Part shown: positions 18,481 through 27,312 of the stretch, in pieces
Position numbering within the stretch: position 1 is the first letter of the stretch
Layout: every line of letters begins with the position of its first letter
Origin: Hemicentrotus pulcherrimus
Lineage: Eukaryota; Echinodermata; Echinoidea; Camarodonta; Strongylocentrotidae
Assembly: GCA_003118195.1 (NCBI GenBank)
Contig: BEXV01002631.1
Location: 1 to 27,312 of the forward strand
Reading direction: 5' to 3'
DNA length: 27,312 nucleotides
Program-made: the position numbers and the translations under genes
Notes under the pieces: generated by a model
The model's database searches: none
What the model was told of the DNA's origin: nothing
What the model saw: the letters and a program-made list of their open reading frames with translations, nothing else

Positions 18481-21085
18481 GTAAGTCCCAAGCTACAGTT
18501 AATCAAGTCATATAGATTGCATGTTAAGATCACAATACATATGATGATATATGCTTATTAAAGTGGTTCCTATGTGTAGTTTTACCTTCCCAGAGTTTGC
18601 AGATCTAGTCAGTACAGAATGAGGTTGTTAGCTGCTGCCTTGGTTACAGTAGACAACTTAATTATTCATATCCCTTGTAAATTTGATGTGTTTTGTGTTT
18701 TTTGTAACTCAAGAATGAAAGGCTGACTGATTGAATTAAGGGATTAGTTGAATACTTAATATATGTAAGGTTAATATGTCAAATTCTCAAGAAACGCTGA
18801 TCTGGACTCATTGATTTTTCATACAGTACTTACAAAATTACAAAGCTTGGTAAGGGTATGAATAACTTCTGTACAACATGCATGCAGCTTCTAGCTCCTT
18901 ACATGTACATGAATGTACAACATGCAGCTTCTAGCATAGAGGAATTTGTTGATCAGTTGGTTCAGCAAGTACAATGTATTGGCAAAGTACTGGCTCAGCT
19001 CTTTCTAGTAAGGTAGATCTACCAAAGATTTTGCTCATTTCATTAAGCTACAATTGTAGCCGAATGAGAGAGCACACCCCACACACCAGTGAGAATAACA
19101 AGCTGCTTTTTTGGTTACACACTAAAAATGTTCATCGGTTTCTGTGCAACTGAATTTTAACAGTATTCTAGATTACATTGTTTAGTGGATATACGATTCA
19201 ACAAATGTTACCATATGACGCAACAAAAACAAACCTGTTTTAACACTGTTCAGTGTACTCTGTTCATAAATAAGGGGACATCCAAATGCATAGAAAATGG
19301 GGGAATCATAGATCTGCTTTGATGTTCGCTGTATGTCTGTCTGTTCTTGTCACTGTAATCAAATTTGCATTCAATCCTGCCTTGGGGCCTTCATTCCTGT
19401 GTAATATGTATATGATGATTGAATGCTATTCCAGCCTTTGAAGACCACGGAGTGAAGACCTGTTCATCATCTGTCATCATTTGCATGTACAGATGGTTGA
19501 TAAAAACTCCAATCCAATCCAATCTAAGAATTTGTAGAGCACTGATTTCTGGTCGCCTTATCAAAGTTGCTGAAAAGATTGAAAAACTACAGTATGCCGT
19601 TTATGATGTACTAGCTGATTCACACGGGAAAGAATGGAGAGTAATGACTAGTTGTAAGCAATGTTGATGCTTTGAACCTAAGTTGAACATATCCAGCATT
19701 GTCCATCCCCGCACAGATGTGTGTGAAATATTTTCGTATTAACATTATGATCTGAAAGACATGACTCAACTACGAACCTGGTTCTGATCAGAGTCTGTTT
19801 GTAGGCAAAGACAGAGAGCTGACCATATCAAAGACATTACCACTGGACCAACTCACAGAGCAGAAAAATTGTAGTTTCAAATCCTGTTCATCTGCAAAAG
19901 TGATGATGATGGCTTCTTGTATAGCGCTATTATTAGCCTCTGCTGGGGATCATGGCGTTTGCTCTACAATGTCTCACAAATTCAACGTGTTTTGTCAGTG
20001 TTTTGAATTGAAGTTGTTTTCCAGTAGATTATTATGCTTCTCGAGATGATGTAGCTGTGAACAGGTTTTGTTCCATTCTGTGAACCAGTTTTTTCCCAGC
20101 ACTTTGAGCCAATAACTAATCCTGAAAGAGTACAATAATGATAATAATATTGATAATGATGATGATGGTTATAATGATAAGAGGAAGAGGAAAAGTAATA
20201 ACAATAGCAATCAAAATCATAATAATAATGTTACTAATAATGATGTTAATACTACAGCTGCAGCAACAAAAACAAAAACAACAAAAAACAACAGCCTCCC
20301 CCATCACTAAACAAGCTCCCACAGACTTTTAAAATATGAATCATTTGATGATCAAATTCATAGTTTTCTAGTCCTCCTTTAATGATCATGTTAAGAAATG
20401 TGTCTTCATTTGCAAGGGTTGATTGCAGAGGAACATGCATTAATTATGTGCCAGTTTAAATAAAAGTTCTATGTTGAAATATGACCTGCCCTGGCTGATA
20501 CACACGCACATCACAACTTAAAAAAGCTGCACATAATATACTTCATGTACATCTGCCTCCTAATTAGAGGGAGAATTCTGCGTCTGCTGCCCTTTACAAT
20601 CGATATTGGGGATCTAGAACACAAATATCAAGAAAAATCTTCTGAAATGTAAACTTTCTATCAAAAGTTGGTATGACCTTTGTATGGTCTAGGTTACTAC
20701 AGAATATGAAAATGAACAAATCGAGCTTACCTCAGTCGATCAGCAAAGAGTCCTGATGTTAGAGGTTGATGTCTATGTGCATGCTTGAAAGCGTTAGCAT
20801 ATGGGGTTGAGAGAGGGAGAGAGAGGGAGAGGGAAACACCCATCGGATGTCATTCCTATCCTCTGGCATTGATAAGTAGTGACTCACATCTTGAATACAT
20901 TAACATGCAAACATTTGGTACCTTAAAAGGGTACCTGTAGTCTCACATGCTCTGCTTCTTTTATAGGTTCCTCCACTTTTTCTCAAATTATGATGTAATT
21001 ATTAAAGAATGATGATATTTTCTACAATTCTTTTATAATGATGCAATGTATATGTTTACTAAAGAAGTAAGTACGTCATTTCATA
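18481..21085. other. Repeat-rich intronic sequence, no gene recognised
   Basis: Contains TACATGTACATG-type words near 18900, a short CCAATCCAATCCAATC run near 19512-19526 and a TTGTATAGCGCTATTATT word near 19916 typical of dispersed repeats. An 82-codon + strand frame (19419-19667) has no recognisable domain. A GA-rich run lies at 20811-20833. Confidence 0.4.
20128..20290. repeat. Imperfect AAT/ATG-rich microsatellite
   Basis: Interrupted trinucleotide-like runs (AATAATGATAATAAT, GATGATGATGG, AATAATAATG) pass into CAACAAAAACAAAAACAACA. The open frames on both strands across it (poly-Ile or Gln/Lys-rich) are low-complexity artefacts. Confidence 0.85.
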
Positions 21086-21089
21086 ATCG

Positions 21090-21212
21090 CAAAATTATTA
21101 TTGTAACAATTTTGATTTTTTTTTTGTTTGTTGATAATGTACTGCTTTGTTTTATGTTTTATTATATATGTAATATATGGGAAAGTGGAAATAAATTGAA
21201 CCATTGAACCTT
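21090..21212 (+). mobile_element. Probable LINE 3' end fragment
   Basis: A T-rich 3'-UTR-like stretch ends in GGAAATAAATTGAACCATTGAACC, a polyadenylation-like AATAAA followed by a short repeating TTGAACC tail. The tails of LINE A, LINE B and the fragment ending near 23300 have the same design. No coding part remains. Confidence 0.45.
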
Positions 21213-21441
21213 TGCTTAATTTCAAAAGAAATATTATATAAGTGTCACAATGCAATATGTACTGAAGGAGGAAAATGTAATTTCAAATAAAAGCCTAATG
21301 AAATAAAAAGCTGTATATTTGTTGAATCTTTCTTTTAGATGCTTTAATTGAAACCGCTAATCTCTATTAAAGGGAACTCCGCGTCTATAACCAGCATTTT
21401 ATGTTCTTATGCAGTCATTGCAGTGACTTCATATAATCTCC

Positions 21442-21752
21442 CTGGGGGGTATTTCACAAAGATCCTAAGTAGAACTTAACTCTAAGTTGGACTTAAACAT
21501 TATGGACAGCCATTGGAGTCTTAAAATGAAATATATTTGAAAGTAGAAATCAAGTAATTTAGACTTTTTATAAATTCCACATCCAGAACATGAAAGTTCT
21601 TGATGATAAAATATATGAATGATTTTAATAAACAATTAATGCCTTTCAAAATAACTTTTACAAAATAATTTCAAAGATGCTAATGGCTTTCCATAATTTT
21701 AAGTCCAACTTAGAGTTAAGTTCGACTTAGGATCTTTGTGAAACACCCCCAG
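21442..21752. mobile_element. Fold-back element with TGTTTCACAAAG ends, copy 2
   Basis: Left arm CTGGGGGGTATTTCACAAAG followed by ATCCTAAGT, GAACTTAACTCTAAGTTGGA and CTTAAA is mirrored at the right by TTTTAAGTCCAACTTAGAG, TTAAGTTCGACTTAGGATC and TTTGTGAAACACCCCCAG. The arms are about 75 bp with few mismatches and the loop is about 155 bp. The termini are shared with 12639-12930, but most of the interior differs. Confidence 0.9.
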
Positions 21753-21799
21753 ACTTCTCTTAATCAGTTGACTATTGAATTCTCTAATTCCCATAGGCT

Positions 21800-22017
21800 T
21801 TAAAGGAAACCACACCCCAAGAAATAACTTTACTTATTCTGAGAGATTTATTATATTCTTGCTTATTAATCTACAAGATTCCCCACTGAAGTGTATGAAA
21901 GAGGCATAAAACAAGAATAATGTCATTTTTTTTTAGAATTGTGACTACTATGTGAAGTTTTTCAACAACTAAATATATTCACATTTAGGGAAGCTTCCCT
22001 CAAGTGTGTGGTTTTAA
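21800..22017. mobile_element. Possible decayed TTAA-flanked element
   Basis: TTAA-AGGAAACCACACC at the left and GTGTGTGGTT-TTAA at the right form an imperfect inverted repeat around a 218-bp interior. The ends need a 3-4-nt gap to align, so this is only a candidate. Confidence 0.25.
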
Positions 22018-22882
22018 AGCATTTTATTCACCTGCTATTATCCTTTGTACTACAATTGCCAGAACGTAAATTGCATAAATAAATTGGTGCTCTTTTGGTG
22101 TGAATGTTTCTCATAAATGAAATAGATTTGTCAAATTCTACATTCTAGTATCTTTAAATGAATTTGTAACAATTGTTCCCCCATTACATGTTTTTCACCA
22201 AATATAATTTCTATCTTCTCAGTTATGATTTTTCCTCGTTGACAACTTTAGGTATTGTTATTGATTTTAAAAGTCTTTCCAACTATTAAAAGCTTGGTGC
22301 ATGATACAAGTACAACTTCACCTAGTATGTCACATTTTCAAGAAAATGGCTTCGCCCATGTCATGCTACACTGTAAAAGGCATCACACCGCGCCAACAAT
22401 ATCTTCATTTACATATCTCTTGTACATTTTCATAAGGAATATTGTATATCAAAGGGCAGGAATACAGGTGTATATCTCATTTTTCAGAATATATACACTT
22501 TTTCTGTGGGTGAGGTGTCCTTTACTGTAATACAGGGTATAGAAGCCAATGGGTTAACAGTATCACATTTTTTTTTTTTTTTGTCACTGGATATGCTGAC
22601 CTGAACTATTATCTATAATTAAACATGATCATTTCAATATGAATAACAAAAATCGCCAAGTGTATAATGTTTTGTTGAATGATTTTTTGTGTGTCATTTG
22701 TTCAATTTGGACATGCTTGTAGGAGGCATGTTTACGCAAAGGAAAGTGGAAGGACATATTCTCTTTAATTGAAAGGGTGAGGCCTGCTGCATAATCAGAG
22801 AATGGATCATTAATAATTTACCTCTACAGGCGATTTGATATTAACTGCAACAATGATTAATTCTGTTCAATGCTTCTTTCAG
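22018..22882. other. Terminal part of the large intron
   Basis: AT-rich sequence with a T-run at 22568-22583. Short open frames are not supported. It ends with the TTCTTTCAG acceptor of the next exon. Confidence 0.45.
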
Positions 22883-23002
22883 GAGGAAACTCGTAAGATG
22901 AGAGAAGAGATCCAGCGCCGTCGTCAAGAGGCTGAGGCTAAACGCAAGTTGGCAGAAGAAGAGAATCAGACGATGTACTCCATTCCAAAGTACAACATAG
23001 CT
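22883..23002 (+). CDS. Troponin T/I-like gene, internal exon B (40 codons)
   Basis: Bounded by TGCTTCTTTCAG and GTAAGG, phase 0 at both ends, so it joins exon A directly: E-A-R-A-E then EETRKMREEIQRRRQEAEA. The helix is rich in Arg, Glu, Lys and Ala, as in the tropomyosin-binding T1 region of troponin T (RR-EEEE-type segments). It then breaks at NQTMYSIPKYNIA, a non-helical linker. No acidic hypervariable start is seen; it would lie upstream of the window. A coding-type codon pattern (Arg CGT/CGC/CGG/AGG mixture) and clean splice sites make the exon secure; the name is less so. Confidence 0.85.
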
Positions 23003-23068
23003 GTAAGGACATTGGCAATTTGTTTCCAAATTACCATTACCACCCCCCTCCCCACCCTCCCTGTATGA

Positions 23069-23300
23069 TTGCTGGTGTTTGTTGGTGTAGTGTGTTACCG
23101 ATTAATCTGCATCATTTTGTATTTTGTTATTGCTATTGTTTATACCATGTATTTTTCCCTTAACTGGGAACTACTCCATACAAGTTTTTATAAACTTTGT
23201 TTGTATTTTCCTTCTTTTTTTTCTCTTACTATGTATATTTGCTATTTTTGTTATAATATTGTTTTTAAGTATGAGAGGAATTAATAAATTGAACTGAACT
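23069..23300 (+). mobile_element. Probable LINE 3'-UTR fragment
   Basis: A T-rich stretch with TTTTTGTTATAATATTG ends in GGAATTAATAAATTGAACTG followed by AACTGAG. The AATAAA plus 5-bp repeat tail (TGAAC) resembles the other LINE ends here. No reverse-transcriptase sequence remains. It lies in the intron after exon B. Confidence 0.45.
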
Positions 23301-23407
23301 GAGCCCAAAATACACTTCAAGGTTACAGGGAGTACGTATGGAGAAAAATTGATTTTTTTTTCCCTTCATCTTTTTGAAAGTATAATAATTATATTAATGA
23401 TAAGTTT

Positions 23408-23645
23408 GGCGATGATGATGATGTTGGAGACAATGACGATGATGGTGATGATGACGATTACGATGATTTTGATGGTGATGACAACGATGTAGATGATGAT
23501 GGCGATGATGATGTTGAAGGTGATGATGGTGATGATAATTACGATGATATTGATGGTGATGACAATGATGTAGATGATGATGGCGATGATGATGGCGATG
23601 GCGTCGATAGTGATGATGATGATGATGATGATAATGATGATGACA
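23408..23645. repeat. GAT-type microsatellite with an internal duplication
   Basis: About 240 bp of GATGAT variants (GATGGT, GATGAC, GATGGC). A block of about 90 bp containing TACGATGATTTTGATGGTGA and GACAACGATGTAGATGATGA recurs with minor changes. Both strands have long open frames (Asp-rich on +, His-rich on -). These follow from the triplet period; the + frame does not match the frame of the next exon. Confidence 0.9.
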
Positions 23646-23751
23646 ATGTCTTGTTTTCCCAGGATAAAGACTACAAATATCTTGAAACCATGATTCTGTC
23701 TCAGTTGGCTGGCATCTCATGCTATTCTATCCCATTCTTCCTCATATGCAG

Positions 23752-23973
23752 GAAAACATTGCTAGAGCTAAGCAAGAGAAGATGCAGACTTCCGCCGAGA
23801 TGATGGCTGAGAGGGAGAAGAAGATCAAGGAGAATTTTCCTCAGATACGCATCAGCGCCCACGATTCTGAAGAGCGCCTCCGTGAGATTGCAGAGATCCT
23901 CCACGCCAAGCTGGTGGAGGTGTACAGCGATATGTATGACCTTGAACAGAGGAAGGAGAGGCAGGAGTATGAT
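23752..23973 (+). CDS. Troponin T/I-like gene, core exon C (74 codons)
   Basis: Bounded by CATATGCAG and GTAAGT, phase 0 at both ends. This exon carries the diagnostic region. ENIARAKQEKMQTSAEMMAE leads into REKKIKENFPQIRI, then EERLREIAEILHAKL and the heptad helix YDLEQRKERQEYD. The block EE-LRE-A--L followed by YDLE-R--RQ-YDL has the spacing of the troponin T helix that pairs with troponin I in the IT arm. LHAK followed by YD-E is a motif of vertebrate troponin I at the equivalent helix, because the two subunits are distant paralogs. The T reading is favoured by the long charged exons A and B and by YDLE-R--RQ-YDL. The product would act on thin filaments of striated-type muscle with tropomyosin. 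Confidence 0.85.
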
Positions 23974-24090
23974 GTAAGTAGATTAGTGATAAATTCTTCG
24001 TTTGTTTCGCCCGACTGCTCAGAAAGTATTCTCTGGTATTAAAGCAACCAGGAGCAAAGCAGCTTTAAGTCCTCGCCAATGTAATGAGGA

Positions 24091-24597
24091 TTAAAGGTAA
24101 TACAAAGTTTCAGGAAATTTTGAAAATTGGGTGGATGGTGATTCTTTACAATTTTGATATATTTGGATGCCCATGTGGATGTATTATAAGCACTAGAAAT
24201 TTTATCCCCTAAAACACTTCTGTTTTCGAGAAAAATTGAATATAGACATTTACCGGTGCTCCCGGTAAATTTTGATGAATTTCGAATAGCGCCTACAGTC
24301 GTTGTTAGCTGCAACCATGAAATTCTCAGAATATGTAGTTTTTATATATAACTGCCAAATGGAAATAGCTAATCGGTCGATTTTAGTCAAGAAACATTGT
24401 TCTAGGGCATAATTAATATCTTGACCTTGGGAGGGAGCTATACAACATAAAGAGTTTGTTATTTACAATTTCATAACTTTAGACTCGGATTTCAACTGCG
24501 ACAACGATCACTGAATATTGTAGGATCGCATATGCTTCCAATATGTTTATTTGAACCAATTTCATGACCCCATACCAAAACTTTGTATTACCTTTAA
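24091..24597. mobile_element. TTAA-flanked miniature element, copy 3 (inverted)
   Basis: The left end TTAA-AGGTAATACAAAGTTTCA corresponds to the right end of copies 1 and 2, and the right end GACCCCATACCAAAACTTTG followed by TATTACCT-TTAA to their left end. It is therefore inverted. It sits in the intron between exons C and D, about 120 bp from the donor. Its 507-bp size matches the other copies. Confidence 0.85.
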
Positions 24598-24632
24598 TGC
24601 CTTTATACCAAAGGGAACTAGCGCTTAGACTA

Positions 24633-24686
24633 GGTTTCGATCCTGGGACCTCCCCAGTTACAAGACCTCTGCTCTACCATGGAGCC
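24633..24686 (-). repeat. tRNA-derived sequence (SINE head or tRNA pseudogene)
   Basis: On the - strand GGCTCC is followed by box A TGGTAGAGCAG (24669-24679), an anticodon-loop-like CTTGTAA and box B GGATCGAAACC (24633-24643). The layout is that of a tRNA, perhaps threonine-type with TGT. The anticodon stem does not pair well and the acceptor stem is not complemented downstream, so it is not a working tRNA. It lies just beside the TTAA element. Confidence 0.55.
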
Positions 24687-24689
24687 ATC

Positions 24690-25070
24690 GTGCATGATTA
24701 GTTTGTATTGAGAACATATCAGATTTTACAACACCTCTTTGCACTTCAGAAGCATCCTTTTTTTAGTTTAGATGTCAGCCATTACTGCTTTAAAAGTGCA
24801 TGTTCATCAACATGTTGATCAAAACTATAACAAAACTCTCAAATGAAATAAATTAAATGATCAATAGAAAAGTAAAGGAAATTCTCTTGTATCAAATTGC
24901 GTACTTCTTTGATATGTTTAAGTAGTTATACACTGGTATGACAAACTTTACATATTTGTTAAAATTCTCAGGAGTTTATTCAAGTGTTATCTCCAGTTTT
25001 GCATAGAGTCATGAAATGAAAAGTGTACCCATGCTTAGTGATTGTTTTTCCTACTTTGGTAAATTTACAG
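24690..25070. other. Intron sequence before exon D
   Basis: AT-rich DNA with no repeat or gene recognised, ending in the AAATTTACAG acceptor. Confidence 0.5.
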
Positions 25071-25114
25071 CTTAATGAGATGAATGCTCGCATCAAAGAT
25101 CTGGCCAAACACAA
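25071..25114 (+). CDS. Troponin T/I-like gene, exon D (14 codons + 2 nt)
   Basis: Bounded by AAATTTACAG and GTAAGT. It enters in phase 0 and leaves after two bases. It encodes LNEMNARIKDLAKH, then the AA of a split Lys codon. It continues the heptad helix of exon C: YD-LNEM-ARI-DL matches the end of the paired helix in both troponin T (Y-INVL-NRI-D) and protostome troponin I (YEINELN-QV-DL). The short length fits a helix cut at its end. Confidence 0.85.
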
Positions 25115-25270
25115 GTAAGTATTCTGAAGTAAATGATAAAGACTGATATTCAGAAGAAGGAAGAGAAATCAACATTCATTTTTGTAGGCAAAGGGGGATA
25201 GAAAAAAAAGAGAGAAAGATAGGTATCATACTGTTAATAACTAAACTATTTACACCCTTACCTAGTTCTG

Positions 25271-25516
25271 AAGAGAGAGAGAGAGGGAGAGAGAGAGAGA
25301 GGGGGGGGGAAGGGGAGAGAGTGAGAGAGTGAGTGATTGAGTGGGTGGGTTGGTGGGTGGGTGAGTGAGTGAGAGGGTGAGAGAGAGAGAAAGATTGAGT
25401 GGGTGAGTGGATGGGTGAGTGAGAGAGTGAGTGAGTGGGTGAGTGAGAGAGTGAGTGAGTGTGAGTGAGTGTGTGAGTGATATAGTAAGAGGGGAAGAGA
25501 GAGAGAGAGAGAGAGA
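25271..25516. repeat. Purine tract: (GA)n and (GAGT/GGGT)n array
   Basis: About 246 bp on the + strand is almost wholly A and G with regularly spaced T, passing from (GA)n through GGGTGGGTTGGTGGGTGGGT to GAGTGAGTGAGAGAG and back to (GA)n. Such polypurine mirror-like tracts can form triplex (H-DNA) or, at the GGGT runs, quadruplex structures. Open frames on the other strand (Ser/Leu/Thr/His-rich) are artefacts. Confidence 0.9.
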
Positions 25517-25727
25517 AATATGAAGGAGGGGGTAGTGGGTCACAGATTACTTCCCTCCAAATACAGGAAGCCACACAAGTACCTGTCCTTATATTTTGCT
25601 TCTCTAGCCACAAGGCATGATTCATGTATTTCCATATTTACTTGGCATTTCAAGTTGTTGATTCTGCCATGAACATACTCATTACCATACCATATTTATG
25701 TAATCCTACTTATTTCTCACCGCACAG

Positions 25728-25757
25728 GACTGTGAAGGTTACCCCTGTTGATCAAGG
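25728..25757 (+). CDS. Troponin T/I-like gene, exon E (30 nt)
   Basis: A small exon between CACCGCACAG and GTAAGT. Joined to exon D it completes the Lys codon and reads K-TVKVTPVDQ plus GG of the next codon, entering and leaving in phase 2. The basic-hydrophobic TVKV stretch follows the coiled-coil helix, where troponin I has its inhibitory segment and troponin T its C-terminal basic region. It is not a good match to the vertebrate RPPLRRVR-type inhibitory motif, which argues against a canonical troponin I. Confidence 0.75.
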
Positions 25758-26213
25758 GTAAGTGTCGCTATGTTCCCTCCTAAATTGTCAGTCTAAATTC
25801 TAAACCTTTTTTAGAACAATCTGTGTGTTCAATGAATGGTAGGAAGCTAAATGATGGAGATCTACATATCTTGATAAATAGTTTTTTTTTTTCTCTAGCT
25901 CTAGTTTTTAAGATCGTATGTATAATCTGCATATGAATGACAGACAAGTCACAAAAAAAGGCTTTGAATCAATAAAGATTTCAATCATGTGCAGATAATA
26001 TTTTTTAAAAAAGACGAAAAGAAAACAACAACAGCAAAAATGATTAAAAAAAAAAAAAAAATTTTAGGAAATACTTTTACATCTACATGTACTTGCATGA
26101 TAATATGAAAGGGAAAATTCATTCTGTTTTGCTCCATTTCATGTGATTTGGTTTCTCAGTACTGCTTGTGGAATGAGGGTTCTAACATTTGATTGTTCAT
26201 TGTCTATTCACAG
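25758..26213. other. Intron sequence with A- and T-runs
   Basis: T-run near 25883-25891 and an A-run at 26046-26060; no gene or element recognised. Ends at TGTCTATTCACAG. Confidence 0.5.
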
Positions 26214-26234
26214 CCAAAAGGGTGTTAACTTTGT
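26214..26234 (+). CDS. Candidate 21-nt microexon of the troponin-like gene
   Basis: After a strong acceptor (TTGTCTATTCACAG), CCAAAAGGGTGTTAACTTTGT is followed by a GTGAGA donor. It enters and leaves in phase 2, so it adds exactly seven residues: GQKGVNFV replaces the junction G before HVSML. Skipping it also keeps the frame, which makes it a possible alternatively spliced cassette. If the internal donor is not used, a TGA follows at once and the protein would end ...GVNFV. The acceptor is clear; use of the donor is inferred. Confidence 0.5.
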
Positions 26235-26823
26235 GTGAGAGTGTGTCAGATAACGTTTTTCTGGCTCCATTACTTCATCATTCATTGATCAAGTTCTGCT
26301 TGCCCCTTACATTAATTAGTGTCTAATATGTCATGAATGATATTGTTCCATTTGAATGTTCCGTTTTCAATGTTAATTGCATCTCACCTAATAATGTAGT
26401 TCATTTCATTTCATTTATTAGTTACTATGCACAATAACAGAAATCAAGGCATTGTGCATTGTGAAAACATAACCGGCTGGCCCTAGGCAGCCAAGGTGTG
26501 CACATCGCACAAATATTACTGTGGAACGTCCGCAAGGACTCTCCATCTTGTAATTTCCAAAGAACCAAACTATGGATTACTCATGTAAATCTAGAATATG
26601 AAATTATATTTAGATTGTGAATGAAACTATGGTACTTATTTTTTACATGAATTAATTCAGGGTGTTATTTAGTTTGGCATGACTTGATTGGTTTCATGAT
26701 TTCATATATGATCTAATATGATTTGCTATAATTTGATTTGATTTCTTGATTTGTTATGATTTGACTTGGTTTTATGATTTGCTATGATTTGATTTGGATT
26801 GTTCATCTAACCACTAACTATAG
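26235..26823. other. Intron sequence with a LINE tail and TTTGATT repeats
   Basis: Besides the LINE-tail fragment at 26397-26520 it holds degenerate TGATTTGATT/TATGATTTG repeats at about 26690-26800 just before the next acceptor. No gene is seen. Confidence 0.5.
26397..26520 (-). mobile_element. Probable LINE 3' end fragment (- strand)
   Basis: On the - strand a segment containing CTTGGCTGCCTAGGGCCAGC and TGTGCATAGTAACTAATAAA ends in AATGAAATGAAATGAA, a polyadenylation-like AATAAA plus a 5-bp tail repeat. This is the same design as the tails of LINEs A and B. No coding sequence remains. Confidence 0.5.
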
Positions 26824-26869
26824 GCATGTCAGCATGCTGAAGGAAAAGGGATTCAAGTTCGATGACAAG
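26824..26869 (+). CDS. Troponin T/I-like gene, exon G (last exon visible)
   Basis: Between CTAACTATAG and GTACTG. It completes the split codon (Gly if spliced to exon E, Val if spliced to the microexon) and encodes HVSMLKEKGFKFDDK, ending in phase 0. The block LKEK-FKFDD recalls the troponin I segment KLQKK-EFNFR, so the I alternative is not excluded. The reading frame is open at the donor; further exons must lie to the right of the window. Confidence 0.75.
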
Positions 26870-27312
26870 GTACTGCTCTGTTCTCTCAAAATAGAGTAGA
26901 CTGGTTTAGTTTTTCTTTTATAGAAATCCAACCTTATAACAAAGTTACTCCAATTTCTTCTTTAGTTAGGGATCAAGTTTTCATAGAGGTTAGACAAATG
27001 AATTTAAGCAAATAATAGGTTAATTTTTTGTGAGGAGTCAATTTTTTTTTCTTAAAGTACCGGTAACTTTTTAAGCACAAAAATAACATAAGTTAGATTT
27101 AAATACACTTTGAGAAATGAATGCTGATTATATATTTATATATTTTTTATTTTGTTATTAGGTTTACTTACTTTAATTTTCAAGTTAAAAAAAGAAAGAT
27201 AAGTGATTGTTCAGAAAAAGAACAAGTGTATTAAATTCATAATATGAAAAAAAAGGAAATCTTGCTTAGATATGAAGACATTACTAATACCAGTGTCGAT
27301 TTTTTTTTTTTT
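26870..27312. other. Start of the next intron
   Basis: AT-rich sequence ending in a T-run at the window edge. No gene or repeat recognised. Confidence 0.5.

Larger units (their letters stand above)
2000..22882 (+). other. About 20.9-kb intron of the troponin-like gene
   Basis: Donor GTGAGT at 2000 and acceptor TTTCAG at 22877-22882 join two phase-0 exons of matching character. The intron hosts two antisense Ig-like genes, an exon candidate at 18318 and most of the mobile elements of the window. Additional alternative exons of the host gene inside it cannot be excluded by eye. Confidence 0.7.

Noticed and set aside
19419..19667. 82-codon + strand frame following an acceptor-like TTCCAG
   Set aside because: No recognisable domain and part of it is a CCAATC short repeat with dispersed-repeat character.
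23394..23720. His-rich - strand frame over the GAT array
   Set aside because: Product of a triplet microsatellite read on the opposite strand.
23718..23751. Extending exon C upstream to the in-frame ATG at 23719
   Set aside because: CATATGCAG immediately before 23752 is a good acceptor and the exon joins the preceding exon in phase 0; the upstream residues are not troponin-like.
25176..25625. Ser/Leu/Thr-rich - strand frames over the purine tract
   Set aside because: Low-complexity translation of a (GA)n/(GAGT)n array.

Overview
The window looks like intron-rich, AT-rich nuclear DNA from an invertebrate deuterostome, most likely a sea urchin or another echinoderm. The reasons are a muscle troponin-family gene cut into short exons by repeat-packed introns, lineage-type immunoglobulin-like receptors, degraded non-LTR retrotransposons with short-period tails, and many small inverted-repeat elements. 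One ambiguous base at 9665 suggests a draft assembly. Species assignment is an inference from style, not from a match.

One host gene runs along the whole + strand. Seven internal exons can be joined in frame: 1922-1999, 22883-23002, 23752-23973, 25071-25114, 25728-25757, a 21-nt microexon at 26214-26234, and 26824-26869. Together they encode 187 codons of a charged, coiled-coil, troponin T/I-family protein; troponin T is favoured. Neither the first nor the last exon is in the window.

The first intron seen, 2000-22882, is about 20.9 kb. It holds two intact, intronless, antisense genes (2779-3714 and 15780-16805) for paralogous type I membrane proteins with two Ig-like domains. They sit in a duplicated block of about 1.8 kb that includes over 800 bp upstream of each gene. 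In the second paralog a TTAA-flanked miniature transposon has inserted into the end of the coding region and supplies the last residues and the stop codon. A + strand exon candidate at 18318-18480, with a Cys-x-Trp motif, may belong to a further receptor-like gene.

The rest of the intron is a stack of mobile DNA. There are two decayed LINEs on the - strand (10075-11545 and 13043-15060), the first interrupted by a hairpin-rich element, a tRNA-like sequence and a second fold-back. There are two members of a fold-back family with TGTTTCACAAAG ends, several TTAA-flanked elements, a ten-unit 55-bp minisatellite (311-838), and a tandem repeat of about 150 bp carrying perfect RFX X-box sites (6349-6880). 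A separate dispersed repeat carries DR1 nuclear-receptor half-sites.

The downstream introns hold a third copy of the TTAA element (24091-24597), a tRNA-derived sequence, an aspartate-codon-like GAT array and a 246-bp purine tract. All calls come from reading the sequence by eye; no searches were run.
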